Assembly: GCA_016713875.1 (NCBI GenBank)
Contig: JADJOI010000003.1
Location: forward strand, 1,798,001 to 1,862,000
Reading direction: 5' to 3'
DNA: 64,000 bases
From: Flavobacteriales bacterium
GTDB taxonomy: Bacteria > Bacteroidota > Bacteroidia > Flavobacteriales_F > PHOS-HE28
The notes below the pieces were generated by a model, which was given only the letters and a program-made list of their open reading frames with translations, was not told where the DNA came from and searched no databases. Numbering within the stretch: the stretch's first letter is position 1; every line of letters starts with the position of its first letter. Made by a program: the position numbers and the translations under genes. Below, piece by piece: positions 26,541 through 38,700 of this stretch.

Positions 26541-28859
26541 ATGCGTTCCAAGCTCCTCCCCTACGCCGCCGGTCTCCTGCTGATCGGCGTGCCGGCCCAC
26601 GGCCAGTTCGTACTTCGCCACGATGGCAGCCTGCCGGTAACGCGCAACGGCGCTGCTGTGCCGATGGCCTGGGCCGGAGGGCTCAACTGGTGCCAGGTGT
26701 CACAGGCCGACCTGGACCTCGACGGCACCAACGACATCTTCATCTTCGACCGGGCGGGTGATGAGGTGGTGGTGCTGCTGCACGACGGTGTGCCGGGAAG
26801 CACGAACTACACCTACGATCCGGTGCTGAGCAGCACCTGGCCCTTCAACGAACTGGACAGCTGGGCCCTGCTGCGCGACTACAACTGCGACGGTAAAAAG
26901 GACCTCTTCGGCTATGTGCAGGGCCAGGGCGGCTTCGCCGTGTACAAGAACGTGAGCGACGGCAACGGGCTTGAGTTCGAACTGGCCTTCAGCCTGGTGG
27001 GCAGCAACTACGTACCCACCTGGAGCCCGAACCTGTACGTGACCCAGGTGGATGTGCCCGCCATCGACGACATCGACGCGGACGGCGACCTGGACGTGCT
27101 CACCTTCAGCATCTTCGGCGCGTACGTGGAGTACCACAAGAACCTGAGCATGGAGCTGTACGGCACCTGCGACAGCCTGGTGTACGAGGTGCGGAACCGG
27201 TGCTGGGGCTACTTCAGCGAGAACGTGAACAACAACTCCACCCAGCTGAACCACCCGTGCGGATTCAACGTGCCGGATCCGGAGTTCCCGCTGGAGCCGG
27301 GCGTGATCGCCGATGCGGTGGAGGCCCTGCACCAGCGTGGTCACGAGGCGACACGCACCCAGGGCGAAGAAGTAGTGGACGGTCGTTCCGCCGCACACGT
27401 GGGCAGCACCTTGCTGACCCTCGACCTCGATGGCGACACCGTGAAAGAGCTGATCCTCGGCGACATCTCCTTCAACACGTTGAACGCCCTGTTCAACGGG
27501 GGCAGCTTGAACGATGCCCTGATGGTGGCGCAGGACAGCACCTACCCGGTCCAGGATGTGCCGGCTTCCCTGCCGGTGTTCCCCGGGGCCTACCACGTGG
27601 ACGTGAACCACGACGGCAAGCGTGACCTGGTGGTGAGCCCCAACGCCACGAGCCTCGCGCACAACTTCCTAAGCGTGTGGTACTACCTGAACACGGGCAC
27701 CGATGCGGTGCCGGTGTTCGATCAGACCAGCACCACGCTGTGGCAGGGCGACATGCTGGACTTCGGGGAAGGCGCCTACCCGGTGCCTTTCGACCACAAC
27801 GGCGACGGCCTGATGGACCTGATCGTGGCCAACTACGGCTACTACAACCCGGGGGGCGACTACCCCGGCAAGCTGGCGCTGCTGGAGAACACGGGCACGG
27901 CCACGGCGCCGGCGTTCACCCTGGTGACGGACGACTACATGAGCTTGAGCACGAGCGGCATCGGCGCCGCCATGTACCCGGCCTTTGGCGATGTGGACGG
28001 CGACGGGGACCAGGACCTGATCATCGGCGACCTCCAGGGGCGCATGCACCTCTTCCGCAACACCGCCACGGGCCCGGTGGCCGCCTTCAGCCTGGAAACG
28101 CCCAACATCACGGACGGCAACGGGGCCGTCATGGACGTGGGCCAGTTCGCGACGCCACAGCTGGTGAAGGTGGACAACGACCCCCTGCTCGACCTGATCG
28201 TCGGGGAGCGCAACGGCAACATCAACTACTTCCGCAACACAGGCACGACCGCCGCGCCCATCTGGACCCCGGCAGCGGACACGCTGGGCGGTGTGGTGGT
28301 GAACGAATGGTGGAACGTGACGGGCTACAGCGTGCCGTGGATGTACCTCAACAGCGATGGCGAGCGTGAACTGGTGGTGGGCTCCGAGTCAGGCTGGTTC
28401 CACCAGTTCAAGAACATCGATGGCAACCTCAATGGGGTGTTCACCTTGATGGACAGCACCTTCCAGGAGATCCGCGAGGGCATGCGCAGCAGCATGACCC
28501 TGGTGGACATCAACGGCGACGGGCACCTGGACGCGTTCACCGGCAACTACCGCGGTGGCATCGGCTACTGGCGAAACGACGTGGGTGTGGGCATCGATGG
28601 TCCGTGGTCCGGTGCCACGACCGCTCTGACCCTGCGGCCCAACCCGGCCGGCGACCGCGTGGACCTCTTGCTCGGCGACGGCTTCAGGAGCGGCATGACC
28701 TACCGCGTGGTGGGCCCCACCGGCCAACTGGTGCTGAGCGGCCGGGTGGAGCAAGCCCGGCAGGGCGTGGACATCAGCAGGCTGAGCCCGGGCGCCTACG
28801 CGGTGTGGGTGGAGGGCGGTTCCGGCATGCAGCACGGCCGATTGATGGTGGTGCGCTAG
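26541..28859 (+). CDS. Secreted FG-GAP/VCBS repeat protein with T9SS type A sorting domain
   Basis: 772 residues. Signal peptide MRSKLLPYAAGLLLIGVPAHGQ. At least eight calcium-loop motifs of the integrin-alpha/VCBS kind are visible: DLDGTNDIF, DYNCDGKKDLF, DIDADGDLDVL, DLDGDTVKEL, DVNHDGKRDLV, DHNGDGLMDLI, DVDGDGDQDLI and DINGDGHLDAF, which would form a beta-propeller. The last 80 residues (LRPNPAGDRVDLLLGD ... RLSPGAYAVWVEGG ... HGRLMVVR) are a type A T9SS C-terminal signal, so the protein crosses the outer membrane and is likely surface-attached or released. The ligand is unknown. Divergent from secDF. Confidence 0.9.
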   Translation: MRSKLLPYAAGLLLIGVPAHGQFVLRHDGSLPVTRNGAAVPMAWAGGLNWCQVSQADLDLDGTNDIFIFDRAGDEVVVLLHDGVPGSTNYTYDPVLSSTWPFNELDSWALLRDYNCDGKKDLFGYVQGQGGFAVYKNVSDGNGLEFELAFSLVGSNYVPTWSPNLYVTQVDVPAIDDIDADGDLDVLTFSIFGAYVEYHKNLSMELYGTCDSLVYEVRNRCWGYFSENVNNNSTQLNHPCGFNVPDPEFPLEPGVIADAVEALHQRGHEATRTQGEEVVDGRSAAHVGSTLLTLDLDGDTVKELILGDISFNTLNALFNGGSLNDALMVAQDSTYPVQDVPASLPVFPGAYHVDVNHDGKRDLVVSPNATSLAHNFLSVWYYLNTGTDAVPVFDQTSTTLWQGDMLDFGEGAYPVPFDHNGDGLMDLIVANYGYYNPGGDYPGKLALLENTGTATAPAFTLVTDDYMSLSTSGIGAAMYPAFGDVDGDGDQDLIIGDLQGRMHLFRNTATGPVAAFSLETPNITDGNGAVMDVGQFATPQLVKVDNDPLLDLIVGERNGNINYFRNTGTTAAPIWTPAADTLGGVVVNEWWNVTGYSVPWMYLNSDGERELVVGSESGWFHQFKNIDGNLNGVFTLMDSTFQEIREGMRSSMTLVDINGDGHLDAFTGNYRGGIGYWRNDVGVGIDGPWSGATTALTLRPNPAGDRVDLLLGDGFRSGMTYRVVGPTGQLVLSGRVEQARQGVDISRLSPGAYAVWVEGGSGMQHGRLMVVR

Positions 28860-28875
28860 CGCGCCGCCTGCCCGG

Positions 28876-28925
28876 GAAAAGGAGCGCCCGCCTTCCCGCC
28901 ATGAGGCGTGGAGGCGGGCGCTCCT
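28876..28925 (-). terminator. Terminator of mdh, in the convergent gap
   Basis: AGGAGCGCCCGCC (28880-28892) and GGCGGGCGCTCCT (28913-28925) form a perfect 13-bp stem with a 20-base loop; on the minus strand TTTTCCC follows. It serves mdh and perhaps also the convergent FG-GAP gene. Confidence 0.75.
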
Positions 28926-28944
28926 CGCTGAGGTCAGGACCGGT

Positions 28945-30751
<1,807 letters not shown>

Positions 30752-30767
30752 GCACGGAGAAACGGAC

Positions 30768-32035
30768 ATGAACAAGAACACGTTGGACCCATTCGAGAGG
30801 CGGCTGAAGGACTCCTTGGAGGAGTTCGAGGTCCCCTACAACTCGGCCGACTGGGCACAGTTGCAGCGGGCGATGGCCGGTAGCTCCGGACGTGCGCGGT
30901 GGAGCAAGGGAGGTCTGCTGGCGCTGCTGCTGGCCGGTGGCATGGCCGCTGGTGGTGTGTACTGGTCGTTCAGCGACGAGGTGGTCGCGGACACGGTCCA
31001 GCGCCCGTCCGGCGCGGTCGCCACCGAGGCTGCCCCCGGATCATCGACACCCCTGCCGGGCAGGCAGGCTCGGAGGTCCCTCCGGCACAGGTCGATCAGG
31101 CGATCACCGTGGAGTCCGCCGGGCCCACCACCGGTCCGCGCGCTTCGACATCGACGAGCGCTCCGATCGAGCGCACCTCCTTGTCCTCCACGGCCGTGGC
31201 GGCCGTGGCCGAGGTGGTGGCACCCAGCTCCCCCACCGCCAAGGATGACGGCACCATGGCCTTCAGCGCCAGTGTGGCCGAGGGCTGTCCGGGCACGGCC
31301 ATTCAGTTCACGGCCAACGGCACACCGGACGACGCCATCTACCTCTGGAACTTCGGCGATGGCAGCTTCAGCAATCAGGCCCGGCCGGACCACACCTTCG
31401 CCAAGTCGGGCAAGTTCGAGGTGATGCTGTCGGTCTCGAACCCCGGTGGCGGCACCATCCTGAGCAAGCCGAGCAGCGACCTGATCGTGATCCACGAGGC
31501 GCCGGAAGCATCGTTCAACGCGCAGAAGGTGGAGTACGACGGCCACATCCCCTCGGTGCACTTCGAGAACCGTTCGATCGGCGGTAAGCAGTACAGCTGG
31601 GACTTCGGCGATGGAAGCACATCGTCCGTGGCACATCCCGACCACATCTTCCTGAAGAAGGGGGTGTACTCCGTGAAGCTCACGGTGACCAACGAAAGCG
31701 GCTGCGTGGACACCAGGGAGCGCGAGATCCGTATCGAGCGCGACTACAATCTGGACGCACCGCTGAGTTTTTCGCCGAACAGCGACGGCAACGACGACCT
31801 GTTCATGCCCGAGGCGCTGCGCACCCTGGGAGTTCGGTTCAACCTGGTGATCCAGGACGCCGGCACCGGTCGCAAGGTGTATGAGACCACCGACGCCACC
31901 CGCCCCTGGACGGGCCGCGTGGACAACCGGAGCGAAGTATGCGCCGCCGGCGAGTACGTCTGGATGGCCACCATCAAGGAAGGCGCGCATCTCGGTGATG
32001 TGGTCTTCAATGGTAAGGTGAGCCTGGTACGCTGA
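30768..32035 (+). CDS. Membrane-anchored PKD-domain protein, probable anti-sigma factor; reading frame broken near 31035
   Basis: The N-terminal frame (from ATG 30768: DPFERRLKDSLEEFEVPYNSADW, then one membrane helix GLLALLLAGGMAAGGVYWSF near residues 48-68) is lost after about residue 90. The rest continues one frame back to 32035: two PKD domains (YLWNFGDGSFSNQARPDHTF; YSWDFGDGSTSSVAHPDHIF) and a C-terminal domain with LSFSPNSDGNDDLF and WTGRVDN, which is the type B (gliding-motility-associated) CTD fold. One base is missing, most simply in the C-run at 31033-31037. Layout is a cytoplasmic N-terminus, one membrane pass and a periplasmic sensor. Directly after the ECF sigma gene, so an anti-sigma role is likely. 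Intact length would be about 422 residues. Confidence 0.75.
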
Positions 32036-32055
32036 TCCGAACTACCGACCTGAAA

Positions 32056-32080
32056 GGCCCCGCCTCGGCGGGGTCTTTTT
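32056..32080 (+). terminator. Intrinsic terminator of the sigma/PKD operon
   Basis: CCCCGCC-TC-GGCGGGG with flanking pairs, followed by TCTTTTTCTTGG: a classical hairpin plus U-tract, 21 bp after the stop at 32035. It separates the sigma operon from the downstream adhesin genes. Confidence 0.9.
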
Positions 32081-32186
32081 CTTGGAACCCAAGGCTGCAC
32101 GGGCATGGGCCGGAAAGTGAGGTCGCAGCGTGCGATCTTTGGCGACGCGGGCACCGGACCAGCCTGCTCCTTCGTCATTTCCGCGG

Positions 32187-35100
32187 ATGCCAACTCTTCG
32201 TCCTCCCCTGGATCGTGCCTTTCACTTGTTGCTCGCGCTGTGCGTTTCGCTGGTGGTCGGACTTCCCGAGGCACAAGCCCAGCCCGTGGTGCTGATGAAC
32301 GATGGCGCGGACAGCCTTTGCAACGCATCGTTCTTTGACAGCGGCTACAACGGTGACTACGGCAACGGCGAATACAGCGTGCTGACCTTCTGCCCGGGGA
32401 TCCTGGGAGCGTTCTCACAGGTGGCCTTTCTGCAGTTCCAACTGGGCCCGGGCGACCAGCTGAACGTGTATGACGGTCCGAACACGGGCTCGCCTTTGCT
32501 CGTCTCCGGCACCGGCACCAGCCTTTCGGGGCTCGTGGTGGCAGCCACCGGGGCCAGCGGCTGCCTCACCTTCGAATTCACGTCGGACGGTGCCGGTGTG
32601 GACCTCGGCTGGGTGGCGCAGATCCTCTGCGACCAACCCTGCGACGAGCCCACGGCCGTGATCGCACCGCTGGTCGCCGATCCGTTGAAGATCTGCCCGG
32701 GGGATGCCGTGACCTTCGATGCCGCCGGCTCCTTCGCGGCACCGGGCCGGTTCCTCACCACCTACCTCTGGGAGTTCGGCGATGGGACCACCGGCAGTTC
32801 GGCGCAGGAGGTGCATGTGTTTCCCGCCCCGGGAGAGTACACGGTGACCCTGACGGTGACCGACGATATCGGTTGCGTGAGCGTGAACTACGAGGACGTC
32901 AGGATCCGCGTGGGCACGGTGCCCGACCTTGATGTGAGCCTCAACCCGGCCACCATCTGCGACGGGGAGACCGCTACCTTGGTGGGAGCGGCACAAGGCA
33001 CGGTATGGACGAACGTGCCGCAGCCCTTTGTGGATGGGCTCACGGTGCTTCCGGACGGAAGTGGCGTATCCTATTCGGCCGGGGTGAACATCAGCGGCTT
33101 TCCGACCGGAACGCAGATCACGACCGGCACGGACATCACCCAAGTGTGCCTGGTGATGGAACATTCCTATATCGGCGACCTGTCCGTGACGCTGACCTGC
33201 CCCAACGGGACGCAGGTCACGCTGTTCGACGAGTACAACCTGGGGATGGGCCCTGGGAACACCTTTCTGGGCGACCCGATCGATCCGGGTACGGGCACCC
33301 CGGGCAACGGTTGGCAGTATTGCTTCAGTACCGCAGGCGTTTTCGGCCCGTTCTCGATCGAGAACGCCGCAGGCAACTACACGCTCTCGACCATCAACCC
33401 GGGCAACAGCATGACCCCGGGCAGCTACACCTCGGAGGACCCCTTCACCGACTTCGTGGGCTGCGACCTGAACGGCACCTGGACCTTGACCATCACGGAC
33501 AATCTGCTGGCGGATGACGGGTTCATCTTCAGCTGGTGGATCGATGTGGACCCAACGCTGTACCCCGCGGTGGTGGATTTCACCCCGACCTACGGGGCCG
33601 GGTGCGACAGCACGTACTGGTCAGGGCCCGACATCGTGTGGAACGGTCCGGGATGTGATTCCGTGCAGGTGGCTCCCGGCATTCCCGGCAGTTACGACTA
33701 CGTGTACACGGTGACCGACGACCATGGCTGCACCTACGATACGACGTTGACGCTTGTGGTGACCCCCTCGCCCACCATTGACGCCACGGCCACCCTGAGC
33801 GCCTCGTGCAGTGATCCGGTGCAGCTGGATGTGGACCTGTTGCCTCCGTTGGCACCTGGCGTGCTGGTCTACCAATGGTCGCCGCCGGCAGGTCTCACCA
33901 ACCCCAATATCCGCGACCCCCTGGCCGCCCCAGCGGTGCCCACTTGGTATGTGGTGAACGTCTTCATCAACGGCCATCCGCTGTGCGCTGCCATCGACAG
34001 CGTTCTGGTGAACCCGATCACGGTGCTGCAGAACGACAGCGTGGTGACCGATGCGGTGTGCAACGGTGATGCCGGCACGATCCAGGTGATCACCTTGGGC
34101 ACCGGTGGTCCATGGGACTACACCTGGACGGATGCGGCGAACAACACCGTGCTGTCCATCCTGGGTGCGAACGGAAGCAGCTTCAACGGACCGGCCGGCA
34201 CCTACACGGTGGTGATCGCCGAAGGCGCCAACGGCAACGGCTGCAGCGATACGCTCACTGCCACCATCGCCGAGCCACCACCGGTGACGATCGCGCTGAT
34301 CGGCAACGACACCACCATCTGCAGGACCGGCACGGCGGTGCTGAACGCGGTGGCGGGAGGAGGGTCCGGTGGCGTGCAGCAGGTCTGGACGAACGGTCCG
34401 GTCGGCAATGGACCACACTTGGTGAGCCCGGCCACGAACACCACCTACGCGGTGCACGCCGTGGATGGCAGCGGGTGCAGTTCGGACACCTTGGAGGTGA
34501 CCGTGAGCCTGCTGCCCTTCCTCAATTTCAGCCTTCCCGACACGGTGGTCACCTGTCCGGAGGTGCCTGTGGGCCTGGCGGCAGCGGGTGTGCTGGGCGG
34601 CGATGGGGCCTACACCTACGACTGGGGCAACGGCCCCGGTCCGCTTCCCACCGACACCGTGATCCTCACCACCTCGCAGACCATCTGCATGACCTTGCGC
34701 GATGGGTGCGAGACCCCGGCGCTGACCCGGTGCACGGTGGTGGAGGTGACCCCGATCCCACCACTGGTGCTCTATGCGGACAGCACCCTGGGCTGCGAGC
34801 CGTTCGCCGTGTGGTTCACCGTGGAGGACACCACGGGTGCTGCACAGGTCGAGTGGGACTTCGGCGATGGGGTCACGGTGGACGGACCACCTGAGGTAGG
34901 CCATGCGTACGGCGACCCCGGAGGGTTCGACGTGACGGCGATCGTGACCTGGCCGAACGGCTGCACGGACACCACGACGATCGTGGACATGATCACCGTG
35001 CTGGCCCTGCCGCAGGCTTTGTTCAGTTGGACACCGCAGCCCCCCACGGTGCTGTGGCCCCATGTGCAGTTCCACGAGGAGAGCGCGGACAATGCGGTCA

Positions 35101-35549
35101 CCTTCGATTGGGACTTCGGCGGGCTGGGGAGCTCCACGGAACCCGATCCGCTCTTCACCTTCCCCGATCAATTCGGCGGCAGCTACCCGGTGACGCTGGT
35201 GGTGACCAACATCCTGGGTTGCCCGGACAGCACTACGCGCTGGGTGGAGGTGCGCGACGAACTCTTGGTCTACGTGCCGAACACCTTCACACCCGACGGC
35301 GACGGACTGAACGAGACCTTCCGGGTGATCGGCAACGACATCGATCCCGATGATTTCGAGATGACCATCTTCGACCGCTGGGGTGCGGTGCTGTTCAGCA
35401 CCACCGACCCCGCCGAGGCGTGGAACGGCACAGCCAAGAACGCCGGTGGACCGCTGGTGACCGGGGTGTATCCCTACCTGCTTCGGGTGCGCTCCCTGTA
35501 CAGCACCGAGTCGCGCGAGTACCGCGGCTCGGTGAACCTGCTGAAATAA
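32187..35549 (+). CDS. Large secreted CUB/PKD/P-domain protein with T9SS type B sorting domain
   Basis: 1,120 residues from the ATG at 32187, whose signal peptide is FHLLLALCVSLVVGLPEAQAQ; an ATG 57 bp upstream is possible but less likely. Domains in order: CUB-like (about 20-150, DSLCNASFFDSGYNGDYGNG ... LNVYDGPNTG), PKD (YLWEFGDGTTG), proprotein-convertase P-like beta-sandwich (VCLVMEHSYIGDLSVTLTCPNG ... DLNGTWTLTITDN), Ig-like modules, two PKD domains (VEWDFGDGVTV; TFDWDFGG), and the type B CTD (LVYVPNTFTPDGDGLNETF ... MTIFDRWG). Type B signals anchor proteins on the surface without the type A processing. A CUB/PKD mix suggests binding to protein or glycan. Paralogue of the next gene. Confidence 0.9.
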   Translation: MPTLRPPLDRAFHLLLALCVSLVVGLPEAQAQPVVLMNDGADSLCNASFFDSGYNGDYGNGEYSVLTFCPGILGAFSQVAFLQFQLGPGDQLNVYDGPNTGSPLLVSGTGTSLSGLVVAATGASGCLTFEFTSDGAGVDLGWVAQILCDQPCDEPTAVIAPLVADPLKICPGDAVTFDAAGSFAAPGRFLTTYLWEFGDGTTGSSAQEVHVFPAPGEYTVTLTVTDDIGCVSVNYEDVRIRVGTVPDLDVSLNPATICDGETATLVGAAQGTVWTNVPQPFVDGLTVLPDGSGVSYSAGVNISGFPTGTQITTGTDITQVCLVMEHSYIGDLSVTLTCPNGTQVTLFDEYNLGMGPGNTFLGDPIDPGTGTPGNGWQYCFSTAGVFGPFSIENAAGNYTLSTINPGNSMTPGSYTSEDPFTDFVGCDLNGTWTLTITDNLLADDGFIFSWWIDVDPTLYPAVVDFTPTYGAGCDSTYWSGPDIVWNGPGCDSVQVAPGIPGSYDYVYTVTDDHGCTYDTTLTLVVTPSPTIDATATLSASCSDPVQLDVDLLPPLAPGVLVYQWSPPAGLTNPNIRDPLAAPAVPTWYVVNVFINGHPLCAAIDSVLVNPITVLQNDSVVTDAVCNGDAGTIQVITLGTGGPWDYTWTDAANNTVLSILGANGSSFNGPAGTYTVVIAEGANGNGCSDTLTATIAEPPPVTIALIGNDTTICRTGTAVLNAVAGGGSGGVQQVWTNGPVGNGPHLVSPATNTTYAVHAVDGSGCSSDTLEVTVSLLPFLNFSLPDTVVTCPEVPVGLAAAGVLGGDGAYTYDWGNGPGPLPTDTVILTTSQTICMTLRDGCETPALTRCTVVEVTPIPPLVLYADSTLGCEPFAVWFTVEDTTGAAQVEWDFGDGVTVDGPPEVGHAYGDPGGFDVTAIVTWPNGCTDTTTIVDMITVLALPQALFSWTPQPPTVLWPHVQFHEESADNAVTFDWDFGGLGSSTEPDPLFTFPDQFGGSYPVTLVVTNILGCPDSTTRWVEVRDELLVYVPNTFTPDGDGLNETFRVIGNDIDPDDFEMTIFDRWGAVLFSTTDPAEAWNGTAKNAGGPLVTGVYPYLLRVRSLYSTESREYRGSVNLLK

Positions 35550-35572
35550 GTCCGGCGAACGATCCGCACCCT

Positions 35573-35603
35573 GCCGTTGGATCAACGGCACCGAGGCGGT
35601 GCC
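35573..35603 (+). other. Two overlapping hairpins between the adhesin genes
   Basis: GCCGTTG-GAT-CAACGGC (35573-35589) and GGCACCG-AGG-CGGTGCC (35587-35603) share three bases, so only one can be fully formed at a time. No U-tract. Could end the upstream transcript or act as a switch in the leader of the next gene; role unproven. Confidence 0.35.
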
Positions 35604-35778
35604 CCGGGTGTTCGTCGACGACATCGGCGGGCTCGTCCAGATCCTGACGGGCACGTGAAGCAGGCGGTTAGCTTCACCGGGCGCACCGGAGCGCAGCAAC
35701 CACCTGCATGCGTTGATCCTTACCCCGCCCGAGATCCTGAAGTCAAGCCCGCATCGAGCGCAGCACCCGATCCACGGC

Positions 35779-38700
35779 GTGCGCGGGACGTCTGCTGCGC
35801 TGCTGTTCATGGCGGCTGTAACGTGGTCGGGCGAGGTCCGTTCCCAGGTCTTCGAGATCTCCAACGGCACGGACAACACGTGCACAGGCGCCTTTCTCGA
35901 CAGCGGCGGTCAGGGCGGTGCCGGGTACGGGAACAACGAGAACTACACCTACACGCTCTGCCCGGATAATCCTGGAGATGCGATCTCGGTGGACTTCATC
36001 ACGTTCCAGCTTTCCACGGCCGGCGTCGCCCCGATCGACAACCTGACGATCCACGATGGCAATAGCACCTCGGCCCCGCTGATCGGCAGCTATACCGGCA
36101 CCCAATTGCAAGGCCAGGTGGTGTCGGCCAGCCCCGGCAACAGCAGCGGCTGCCTCACCTTCGTGTGGACCTCCAACGCCACGGGTACCGGCATCTTCGC
36201 TGCATCCATCACCTGCTATGTGCCGTGCGTGCGGCCTGTGGCCGCGGCCACGATGACACCCGCCGCGCCGGCCATGATCTGCCCCGGGGAGAGCGTGAGC
36301 TTCAATGGCAGCGGCTCCACCGCCGCAGCGGGCTTCAGCATCGCCAGCTACACGTGGGACTGGGACGATGGCACCACCTCGACCTCGGCGAACCCGGCGG
36401 CCTCGCACACCTTCACCGCTCCGGGCGAGTACGTGGTGCAGTTGGTGGTGGAGGACAACAACGGCTGCGCGAGCGTCAACCTGCTGGACCTGCAGGTGCT
36501 GGTGGGCACCGAGCCGACGTTCACGGGAACTCTGGCGGACCCGGGCACTTGCGTAGGCACGCCCGTATGCCTCGATGGCGTGGTGAACGCCACCACGTGG
36601 AGCGCCCAACCGACGGTCGACTTCGGTGGGGGGGTGGCCCTTCCGGACAACGTGGGGAGCTGCTTCACCTCGCAGCTACAGTTCACCGGCTTCTCTCCGG
36701 GCGCGACGCTCACGAACGTCAATCAGTTGCAGAGCATCTGCCTGGACATCGAGCACTCCTTCCTCGGCGACCTGGTGATCAGCATCATCAGCCCGAGCGG
36801 TGAAACGGTGGTGCTGCACCAACAGGGCGGTCTGGGCACCTACCTCGGCGTTCCGGTGGACAACGAGCTGACGCCGAACGCGGTGGGCACCTGCTGGACC
36901 TACTGCTTCAGTCCAACGGCGACCAACGGCACCATGGCCGCCAACGCAGGCGCAACGCTTCCAGCCGGCACCTACGAGAGCGTCGATCCCCTGGCCGGCC
37001 TGCTCGGCGCGCAACTGAACGGGATGTGGACGATCGAGATCTGCGACCTGTGGACCTTCGACAACGGCTTCCTCTGCGGGTGGAGCATGGCGTTCGACCC
37101 GGGGCTCTTCGGCACGCTCACCGAGTTCACCCCCACGTACGGCGGGGCCTGCGACAGCACGTGGTGGACCGGTCCGGACATCGTGAGCAGCACCGGTGAT
37201 TGCGACGGGATCTGCGTGCAACCGCCCACGCCGGGCACCTATGCTTACGTGTACCACGCGGCGGACAACTTCGGGTGCTCCTACGACACCACGGTGTCGG
37301 TGACCGTATATCCTCCACCCACCGTGAACGCTGGTGCGGACGTCACCATCTGCGCCGGACAGGGCCCTGTGCAGCTCGGTGCGACGGCCAGCGGTGGTGC
37401 GCCCACCTCCGCGTGCACCTACGTGCTGCAGATGCTCGACAGCTTCGGCGATGGATGGAACGGAGCGTCCGTGACGATCACCATCAACGGCGTGCCGGCC
37501 ACGTACACCCTGAACAATGGGGCCAACGGCACGGTGAACCTGCCGGTGCAGACCGGCGATGTGATCGCCATCTCCTTCACCTCGGGCACCTACGACAACG
37601 AGATCACGTACCGGCTGCGCAATGGATCCAACACCATCGTGTTCCAGGATGGCCCCTCTCCCACCATCGGGCCCGCCTGGAGCGGCGTGGTGGACTGTGG
37701 CACCGTGCCCGCGACTTACAGCTACAGCTGGAGCCCGACCGCGGGTCTGAGCGATCCGAATATCGCGAACCCCACCGCCAACCCCGGCACCACCACCACC
37801 TACACGGTGACGGTGACACAGAACGGCCAGCCCGCTTGCGTCGGGAGCGATCAGGTCACGGTGACCGTGGCCACACCCTACGGCGCCGGCACGGATGGTG
37901 CGATCACCGTGTGCAGTGATGCGGCGCCGTTCGATCTCTTCGCCCTGCTGACCGGCGCCACGACCGGCGGCACGTGGACAGCCCCAGGGGGTGCAACGGT
38001 CGGTGCCACCTTCTCGCCAGGCACGGACGCGGCAGGCATCTACACGTACACGGTGACCACCGGTGCGCCCTGCCCGGGGAACGATCAGTCGACCGTGACG
38101 GTCACCGTGGTGGACCTTCCCGACCCCGGCACCGACGGCAGCATCACGCTCTGCAGCACCGACGCACCCGCCGATCTCTTCACACTCCTCGGCGGCACGC
38201 CCGATGCCGGAGGCGCGTGGAGCGGTCCCAGCACGCTCACCGGCAGCAGCTTCGATCCGGGCAGCATGCTCGCAGGCGTGTACACCTACACGGTGACCGG
38301 TGCCGCGCCGTGTCCGAGCGAGAGTGCGAACGTGACCGTTGTGGTGAACACGCCTCCTGATCCCGGCACCGACGGCAGCATCACCCTTTGCAGCACCGAC
38401 GCACCCGCCGATCTCTTCACACTCCTCGGCGGCACGCCCGATGCCGGAGGCGCGTGGAGCGGTCCCAGCACGCTCACCGGCAGCAGCTTCGATCCGGGCA
38501 GCATGCTCGCAGGCGTGTACACCTACACGGTGACCGGTGCCGCGCCGTGTCCGAGCGAGAGTGCGAACGTGACCGTTGTGGTGAACACGCCTCCTGATCC
38601 CGGCACCGACGGCAGCATCACCCTTTGCAGCACCGACGCACCCGCCGATCTCTTCACACTCCTCGGCGGCACGCCCGATACCGGTGGTGCATGGAGCGGC

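Noticed and set aside
33621..35885. Minus-strand open frame of 754 codons opposite the type B adhesin gene
   Set aside because: His/Arg/Gly-rich shadow translation; the plus-strand gene has signal peptide, PKD domains and a type B CTD.
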